DNA from: Vitrella brassicaformis
Taxonomy: Eukaryota > Sar > Vitrellaceae
Assembly: GCA_001179505.1 (NCBI GenBank)
Contig: CDMY01000656.1
Span: forward strand, 218,636 to 282,635
Direction: 5' to 3'
DNA: 64,000 bases
Below are positions 57,461 through 64,000 of this stretch, piece by piece. Position numbers and translations under genes: made by a program. The stretch's first letter is position 1. Each line of letters begins with the position of its first letter. A model generated the notes under the pieces. That model ran no database searches, was not told the DNA's origin, and worked only from the letters and a program-made list of their open reading frames with translations.

Positions 57461-58391
57461 TGGGAGGGGGGGTGGGTGGGAGAGGGTGCAGGCCAGATGG
57501 TGCAGTGGTTCGTGTGGTGTGCTTGTCTCGCCAGTGTGTGGAAGGGGTGCTGTATGGTGACTGGACTTTGATTTGTCGTTAGTTGGTTGTGCCATAGCCA
57601 GTGAAGCCTGCTGGCCTGCCTGCAATCAGTGTGTGTGCAGTGAGAACAAGACCAGCGGCGTGCCTGGCTCCTCTGCATGTGTGTGTGTGTGTGCGTGTGC
57701 GTGTCTGTCTGCCTTGTCATGAGGGCGTATTTCTCGTCACTCGCTCACCCATTGCACACCTGTGTGTGTTTTTGAATTCACGACTAGAGACTATAGTGCG
57801 TCTCCCGTTGGTTCGTTGGTTTTGTGTGTGCGTGGGGTGTGTGGGTGGATGGGTGCCTTTATTGCTTTTGCGTGTGTGTGTTGGTGTGTGGAACTGAGAG
57901 CTCGAATTGACGTCGACAGAGAGAGTCGAGACCGTCTGCCTGTCCGTGTCCTTCTCCGGTGTATGCATCTCGTTGTCCTGGAAGGACACGACACGGCTGT
58001 GGTGTGGTGTGGCGCTGGTTTTTTGTGTGTTCTGTGAGACAAATCCATCCGCGTCGCGTGATGGGTTGCTGCCTGAGGTGTATGGTGCGTACTAATCCGT
58101 GTGCTGCTGTTCATTCGTTTATCCATTGTCCATTGACGTGTCGCTCGCCTGGATAGCATGAGGCCGGGAGTCATTCCGAAGTCCCGCACGCCATGCAGAT
58201 CTGAACACACACGCTTCACAAAGCGACAGAGAAGGCATCAACCATGGTGCTTGGGAACGGGGCAACACACGTCTGATGCGGTCTGATTTTGCACTGCCAT
58301 TCACGGCGCTGCAGTCGCGAGTGGAGCTCGCACAATTCCTGCCAACGATTTTCTCTCTTACCAGCGATTTCTTTACTCCGACGGCAGCGCC
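57461..58391. other. Spacer between two plus-strand genes
   Basis: The spacer is about 0.9 kb with TG-rich stretches near 57680-57710 and 57820-57890. It is the only tandem (same-strand) gene junction between complete genes in the window. The promoter of the next gene must lie in its right part. Confidence 0.45.
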
Positions 58392-61300
58392 ATGAGCATC
58401 AACAAGGGCCACAACTTTGACGTCAAGCTGTTTGGCTTCTCATGTGGCGGCATCTCTGCCTCACGAATCAGAGATGCAGAGCCCTTCCACCTCACAGTGA
58501 ACTTCGATGGCAGCTGCGGCTTTCAGGTGCGCCTGCCTCAGGAGTGTGATGGCACCGCACTCATCTCGACTTCTGTGTGTGTCCTGCAGACTGAGGCAGT
58601 GACTGGGGTGGAGCCTCACTGGACGTGCAGCCGTCGATTTGCCTATCAGACCAGCAGCATCGACACACTCACAACGTACAGCAGTACAGAAAGGGAAAGG
58701 AACGAGTCGCTCATTGAAGTTGCGTTCGTTTGTTTGTTTCTCAGCAAGTACCTCAGTATTTCGTGCGCCGATGGGGCTGCTGTGGTTGGTGAGGCGTCTG
58801 TCGACCTGCGGACACTTGCCACAGGCCCAACGCGGTACTCACTCACTCTCAAGGACGGACAGAAGGCAATGGTACGTGTGACAGATCGGTGGCAGCGAGG
58901 ATGGATGCATGTTGGCAGCTGTGTTCGGTGCTGTATGTCCAGGGCACTGTACGGTTCACGTGTGTTATGGAGATGAAGACCAGTGTGGCCATAACTGTCA
59001 AGAACCTGTTTCTCAGCTGCAGCAAGGTCACACAGCATCCGTGTTTGCAGACAACTAACTGCACGGTGAGTATGTTATGTTGGTCAGGCGATGGGCGCGT
59101 CGATTCGTGTCGTCCCTTCGATGGCCAGCAGTCTCGATTTCTCTTTTCCGTACTCAGCGGTGCGTCGGCTGGCCATGCATAGCATACACCTCTCTAAATG
59201 TGACGTACACACATGTACTTATACGTGTGTTGCGTGCAGGAGGGCCATTGGCGTGGCGACAGGACCGTCATTGTCGATACTGCACTGGTGAGTGAGCTGA
59301 CCAAATCGAAGCGGAGAGAAAAGGCGGTCGTTTCCGTTTCCGTGACGTGTCCGTTTGCTCAGTGGGGTTTGTTGCGGGCTGACATGGAGGAGCACCTGCT
59401 GTTTTATGCGCTCGACCGAGACGGTTTCGTCGTCGCAACTGGTGGGGAGCAACACATTAAGACATTAGTGGCTGCAATCGATAGGTGCACATCAGATCCT
59501 TGTTGTGTGTATGTGCAGCAAAGGTAGCCTTCTGCGAGCACTTCTCGATGGATGGCACTGCCGCATTCAGAGGTGCGCATGAGTAGACATGCTTGATGCA
59601 CACCACGGCTCGGGCGGCATCTTTTTCTGTTGTGTCGGTTGATTGCCTGTCCGTCAGTTCCGCTTGCCCCCACGAGTGCCGTCAGCGGCCATCTGTCTGG
59701 CGAGCTCGAGTACCAGAACTGCCCACCCCTTGCCCAGCTGGCGGGCGGCATCTACTGCGACCGTCCCGCCCCAATTGTGCATGGTGGGTATCGGCTGGTG
59801 GCGAATCTGCCCTACCCGCCAGGCCTTCAGGAGGTGAGCTGTGCTCTGACTGACTGACTAGGTTTGCCTGTGGTGATGACGCTCTGGTGTGTCTTTCTTC
59901 AGGCTCCTCCCGTGCTTTCCTCACCTGCTCACTTCCTGCCACTACACGACACCCCAGATGCCATGCTGCAGCTGCAGCTGCAGCAGGGCGACAACCGTCA
60001 GGTACACACATACAAGTGCATCCATCAGTCACATGACTGCCTGTGCCTATTTATTTGTATGTCCCTCCCCGCAGGAGCTCCCTCTTGATGTACGTGTCGT
60101 TGGCACTTGTCGGCAGCCGTGCTGCCTGTCTGATGCGGAGGTCAGTGTGGCTGATCTGCGGCAACACCTCCACAAGGCCATGGAGGCCAACAATTTGGGA
60201 CAGGTGAGTGACTGTGAGGAAGACAGACAGGCGGCTGGGCTGGGCTCGTTCGTCATCCGCTGTCTGTGGTTGTATGGGTGCAGGCCTTTGCGTGTGGCGA
60301 GGCTGCTGGAGGTTGATCCACACGGCGGGCATCAGGAAGCCCTTGCAGAGTGGCTGGATGGCGACCTGGATAGGGAGCCCCCGGCAATGGGGCTCGATAG
60401 CATCCACTTGACGCTGCCCGACACACCAAACCAGGTGGGTCAGCCACGCTTAACGTGACACATGCACATGGGAATGCGGAATTCACTGTTTGTCAGGCCT
60501 GCTTGTCTGACTTCGATCTGGCCATCGAGACGGCCTTGCGGGACACGGGGATCGACCCGCTATTTCGAGACGTCCTCACGGCGAAGGGGCTTGACTCGTG
60601 GGACACGATGCGCGCATTGGTAGAGAATGAGCCCTTGGCCTGCAAGGCACTGGAGGGCATCGGCATACCGCCTCTCAAGTGCATCCACTTCGTCAACGAG
60701 ATGAAGAGAACAGTACATGGATGCGACGACACTGACAGCCATGTCAGTCAGTCAGCCAGCCAGTCAGTCAGTCAGCGAGCGATGGGTGCACTCACCCACT
60801 CAGGCCACCAGCAACACATCCCCCTCCGACGTGTGTGTGTTGCTTCATCCAGGTCACTGACCCACAAGCACCGCTTATTCAAGACAATCGTGAGAGGGCC
60901 ATGGTCACCCTTAGACAGCGGCATCATGGCGGCACTGCGGGGGCCGTCGTGGGCAGCGTCGCCAGCGGCCTTCTCGGCCTCAGCCTCGCCCCGAGCGCAG
61001 GCGTAGCCGCAGGTGTCGCCAGTGCTGCATTCGGTGCCGGGCTGGGGTGGCAGCTTGGCACACTGGCCGCCAACTGGTATGTCGGCTGGCGATTCACCGC
61101 AGCGGGCGTCGACCTGACCAACCGACAGAAGGAGGTGCTGGTGCTGCACGCCACTGCTGCTGGCGGGTTGGCGGGCCTGGCCGCCGGTGCAGGTGCTGCG
61201 GTGGCCACCAGAGCGGCCGCGGCATCCAGTGTAGCATTGCGTCGCTTTCTCGCCGGCCAGTGGGTGCAGCTGACTGCAGAAGGGCGGGATGTGTGGGTGC

Positions 61301-61524
61301 GTGTGCGGCCAGTGGTGGGCGTGGCGGCGCGGGAGCTCATGAAGATGACGAGGCAGATGTGGGAGTGCAGCTACCAGGGAAGGGTCCATGAGGGCCAAGT
61401 CGATTTCGGCGCTCATGCCGTCAATTTTGGTCGGTGTGATGAGTGGGTGCGGGCGGTCATTGTTGCGCTGCTGATGGCTGCTCTTGGCACACAGAGAGGC
61501 GGCCAGATGTCCCCTGTACGATAG
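58392..61524 (+). CDS. Multidomain unknown: N-terminal beta-rich region, SAM-like segment, glycine-rich membrane domain
   Basis: About twelve exons were read: 58392-58526, 58590-58675, 58745-58871, 58943-59065, 59240-59287, 59363-59441, 59519-59572, then exons near 59657-59833, 59903-60001, 60075-60434, 60498-60713 and 60854-61524. The product is roughly 720 aa. The first third is beta-rich with Cys pairs (VKLFGFSCGGISAS, VNFDGSCGFQ, KYLSISCADGAAVVGEASVD). A middle segment resembles a SAM-type helical bundle (ALRDTGIDPLFRDVLTAKGL, ACKALEGIGIPPLKCIHFV). The last 220 residues carry a Gly/Ala-rich hydrophobic region with small-residue zipper pattern (GAVVGSVASGLLGLSLAPSA, GVASAAFGAGLGWQLGTLAA), then a second one (GGLAGLAAGAGAAVATRAAA), then a basic/aromatic tail. 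This suggests a membrane-inserting or oligomerising end. Exon 60075-60434 contains an intron-like gtgagt..gcag segment that stays open in frame. No family is assigned. Confidence 0.65.
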
Positions 61525-62263
61525 ATGCCCCTCCGAATTGTGTCTGTCAGTGTGAGAGAGCGGATTTGTCTGTCTGTGTGTGTGCGTGAGGAGTTTTTTA
61601 AATCGATGACGTGCGTGTAGAGTAGCTGTCGGCTGGGCGCGGGTAGCCTCTGTGTGCATTGATATTGCATCCGGGGTGCGGTCGATGTGAGGATGGACGG
61701 AATGAGTGTTGCATTCAGCGCATGATCCGCGTGTCTCATACTGAAGCAGACACTGGTCGACAGACATCACCTCAGATCCCTGAGGGCAGGTCTCGCCTCA
61801 GACCTCGTCAACCGAGACATGCAAATATAAGATGTAGGCAGCGGTAATCTCCCACCCCCTGTGCCGCTAACTCATCCCTCGCCCTCGGGCACTGAGAGCA
61901 ACACACACGTATACGACGGGACAGCATCGACAGAGACATGGCAATTCGGCGGAAAGCTTGTAGGCGGTCGCTCGTCAGCCAAGAGACAACAAATATAAAA
62001 CGTAGGCAGCGGTGAGCTCCCTATCCCGCTGGCACGGAATGTCTCGGCGGTGTCCTGTTGGCGCCGCACATCGAGGTCGTAGTCACCGTCCCTATCCCCC
62101 GCTGGAGGCAGAGATTTTGCGCAGCTCGCCCTCCAGCGAGATGCCGCATGTCGTCTGCCCCGCCACCAAAGCATCTCGCCCTCCCGCCGGCACGCACATG
62201 CTATGCATCCCCTCCCCCCAACGCCCCCTCTGGGGGCGATGTATGTGAGCTGTGGCTGAGGCC
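61525..62263. other. Convergent spacer with a 40 bp direct repeat
   Basis: The words agaca..caaatataa, then gtaggcagcggt and ctccc occur at about 61817-61852 and again at 61983-62021, in the same orientation and about 168 bp apart. A minus-strand ORF (61872-62447) crosses the region but does not fit the splice phase of the neighbouring gene. Confidence 0.55.
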
Positions 62264-64000
62264 TCACGGCCCCGAGCCCCAGCCCGTCAGAAGGCCCCGC
62301 AGACCTGAACACACACACAAACACAAACACACACACACACACATGGCCGTGAGCGGCACACACAATGAATGCACTTCCTGTCTCTCGTCTCTCTCTCTCC
62401 CCACCCCACCCTACACCAGCTGCGTACCTTCCACAATCCAGCACCAATCTGTGTGTCCGCCGCTCCTATCCATCTGTCTCGGCAGATTGCCTTGTTCTCC
62501 CGCCGGCATCGTCTCACCAGCCGGCCTTGTCCGCGGCACAGTCAACACGGTGCGCACCTCGCGAACATTGGAATGGCTGAAAGGAAGTAGGCGACAACGC
62601 ACACACAAAAGAGCGGGAATGCATTGGAAATGTCTGTCTGTCTGTCTGTCTGTCTCCCTTACTTCATGAATTGTATGTCTCTCTCGCTCTAGTCAGTACC
62701 TACCTACCTGGGTTGAGGGGGCGTGGCTTGTCCCCCCTGGTGGCGGCCTCAGTGTTGATTGCGACCGAACAGCTGGGGGCGGTGCCCGAGGGGGGGGTGG
62801 GAGAGGGGGAGGNNNNNNNNNNNNNNNNNNNNNNNNNNNNNNNNNNNNNNNNNNNNNNNNNNNNNNNNNNNNNNNNNNNNNNNNNNNNNNNNNNNNNNNN
62901 NNNNNNNNNNNNNNNNNNNNNNNNNNNNNNNNNNNNNNNNNNNNNNNNNNNNNNNNNNNNNNNNNNNNNNNNNNNNNNNNNNNNNNNNNNNNNNNNNNNN
63001 NNNNNNNNNNNNNNNNNNNNNNNNNNNNNNNNNNNNNNNNNNNNNNNNNNNNNNNNNNNNNNNNNNNNNNNNNNNNNNNNNNNNNNNNNNNNNNNNNNNN
63101 NNNNNNNNNNNNGGGGGTGGGAGAGGGGGAGGGGGAGGAGGGGTCGGGCGAGGGCGTGGCGGGGGGCGTGCTGGGGCTGCCGCTGGCGGTCGATGCATCC
63201 CGGGCGGCCTGTATGCACCGACAAACGAACAACACATGTGTGTGTGTGTATGTGTGTATGTGTATATGTGTGTGTGTGTGTGTTGGTCCATGGCGTGGTG
63301 CAGTAGATGTCCCTACCTTCTGCTGCAGCTTGGCGACTTCGGCCTTGAGCTGCGCATTCTCCTCCTCCAGCTGGCTGATTGTGGCCTGCAGACAGACAGA
63401 CAGACAGAACAGACTTGTGGATAATAAACTTTAAGAAGGATCGGCGTGTCTGTCGTACACTGACCTCCAACTCGTCTATCTCCGCCAGGAGCATCCTCTG
63501 CACGCAACACACCACACACAGACAGACAGATGAGTGAGTCGGTGTGCGGTATGTCAGCTGTGCCGCCCACACCCTCTCTGTCGACTGACGTGCCCACCTG
63601 GTTCTCTTTTGCCGTGCGGCAGTTCTTTACGTGGAGGTCCTGCCACGCAGTGTTGCGGATGGCGAGGGCCTTGTACCGCTCGTGCCATTCGGAGCACTGG
63701 GTTGCACGTCACACACAGACAGATGTCGCAACCATGATTTCAGTGGGTGCGATGCGTTTCTCGGTTCCCTCCTGACCATGCAGTAAGTTGCGCTCTTCGT
63801 ACAGCTTCACCAACTCCTGACGGCTCAAGCTACTCAACCCTGCGACACACAGAGATCGCATAATGCCGTTCAGCGTCACCCCCCTCACACACAGAGGAGC
63901 CATGCAGCTTTCTGCCTGTCCCGCCGCCCCTCTCTGCATCCAATTCACTGCCCTTGAGGCCCACTTACTATCTGCAAGGCGCGCCTCCGCCTCGTTGTCC
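62264..64000 (-). CDS. Partial coiled-coil protein, 5' end outside the window, gap inside
   Basis: Reading from the right edge on the minus strand, short exons encode EAEARLAD, then SLSRQELVKLYEERNLLHG, CSEWHERYKALAIRNTAWQ, RMLLAEIDELE and TISQLEEENAQLKAEVAKLQ. This is a typical coiled coil with short breaks at introns. A Ser/Pro/Thr-rich segment (SPSTPPATPSPDPSS) then runs into a 300-N gap (62813-63112) and resumes in the same style (SPSPTPPSGTAPS). The tail continues AINTEAATRGDKPRPLNPGS, SHSNVREVRTVLTVP and HTDWCWIVEGLRGLLTGWGS, stopping at TGA 62264. The donor before SHSNVREV must be the second of three overlapping GTAGGT copies to keep frame. The function is unknown. Confidence 0.65.
62813..63112. 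other. Assembly gap of 300 N
   Basis: The gap is flanked on both sides by the same G-rich unit (gggggtgggagagggggagg). It therefore lies within a tandem repeat that the assembly could not span, inside the coiled-coil gene. Confidence 0.99.

Noticed and set aside
60205-60280. Intron (gtgagt..gggtgcag) inside the SAM-like gene
   Set aside because: Removing it leads to an early TGA, whereas retaining it keeps a long open frame; it may still be spliced in some transcripts.
61872-62447. 191-codon minus-strand ORF as the end of the coiled-coil gene
   Set aside because: The upstream exon enters in a different phase, which ends at TGA 62264; the ORF frame cannot be reached by the consistent splice.

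Overview
This is nuclear DNA from a eukaryote. Nearly every gene is split by many short introns (about 47 to 150 nt) with GT..AG borders. The encoded set is purely eukaryotic: UTP10/HEATR1, PEX4, MRS2, RCC1 repeats, a CCCH zinc finger and a ZIP transporter. GC is fairly high, and introns and spacers are full of short tandem repeats: (TG)n, (CTGC)n, (GATG)n and (TGTC)n. The mixture of plant-like peroxisome and Mg2+ proteins, a microbial rhodopsin, a secreted alpha-carbonic anhydrase and an NRF-6/acyltransferase-3 protein suggests a protist alga. A chromerid such as Vitrella is my best guess, but that is inference. I see no prokaryotic operon, tRNA, rRNA, transposase, virus or CRISPR array. Two 300-N assembly gaps are present.

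Layout. After the probable 3' end of one gene (1-202) and a 3 kb repeat-rich spacer, sixteen genes alternate strictly between strands and form eight head-to-head pairs: ZIP transporter(-)/RCC1-like(+); unknown(-)/NRF-6 acyltransferase(+); UTP10(-)/histidine phosphatase(+); F-box-like unknown(-)/coiled-coil(+); FAD monooxygenase(-)/MRS2-CorA Mg2+ transporter(+); LNR-sushi secreted protein(-)/CCCH zinc finger(+); alpha-carbonic anhydrase(-)/proton-pump-type rhodopsin(+); PEX4(-)/single-pass membrane protein(+). They are followed by a SAM-like, glycine-rich membrane protein (+) and a partial coiled-coil gene (-) that runs off the right end. Start codons within a pair lie about 100 to 630 bp apart. 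Convergent 3' ends are separated by about 0.4 to 4.4 kb of simple-sequence DNA.

Gene models were built by hand from splice sites with phase checked across every junction where exon coordinates are listed. Most genes are housekeeping and do not form one pathway. The pair that stands out functionally is the carbonic anhydrase and the rhodopsin. Both begin with a signal-peptide-like segment and share a 353 bp divergent upstream region, which fits joint action on proton and inorganic-carbon chemistry across one membrane. That link is inference.
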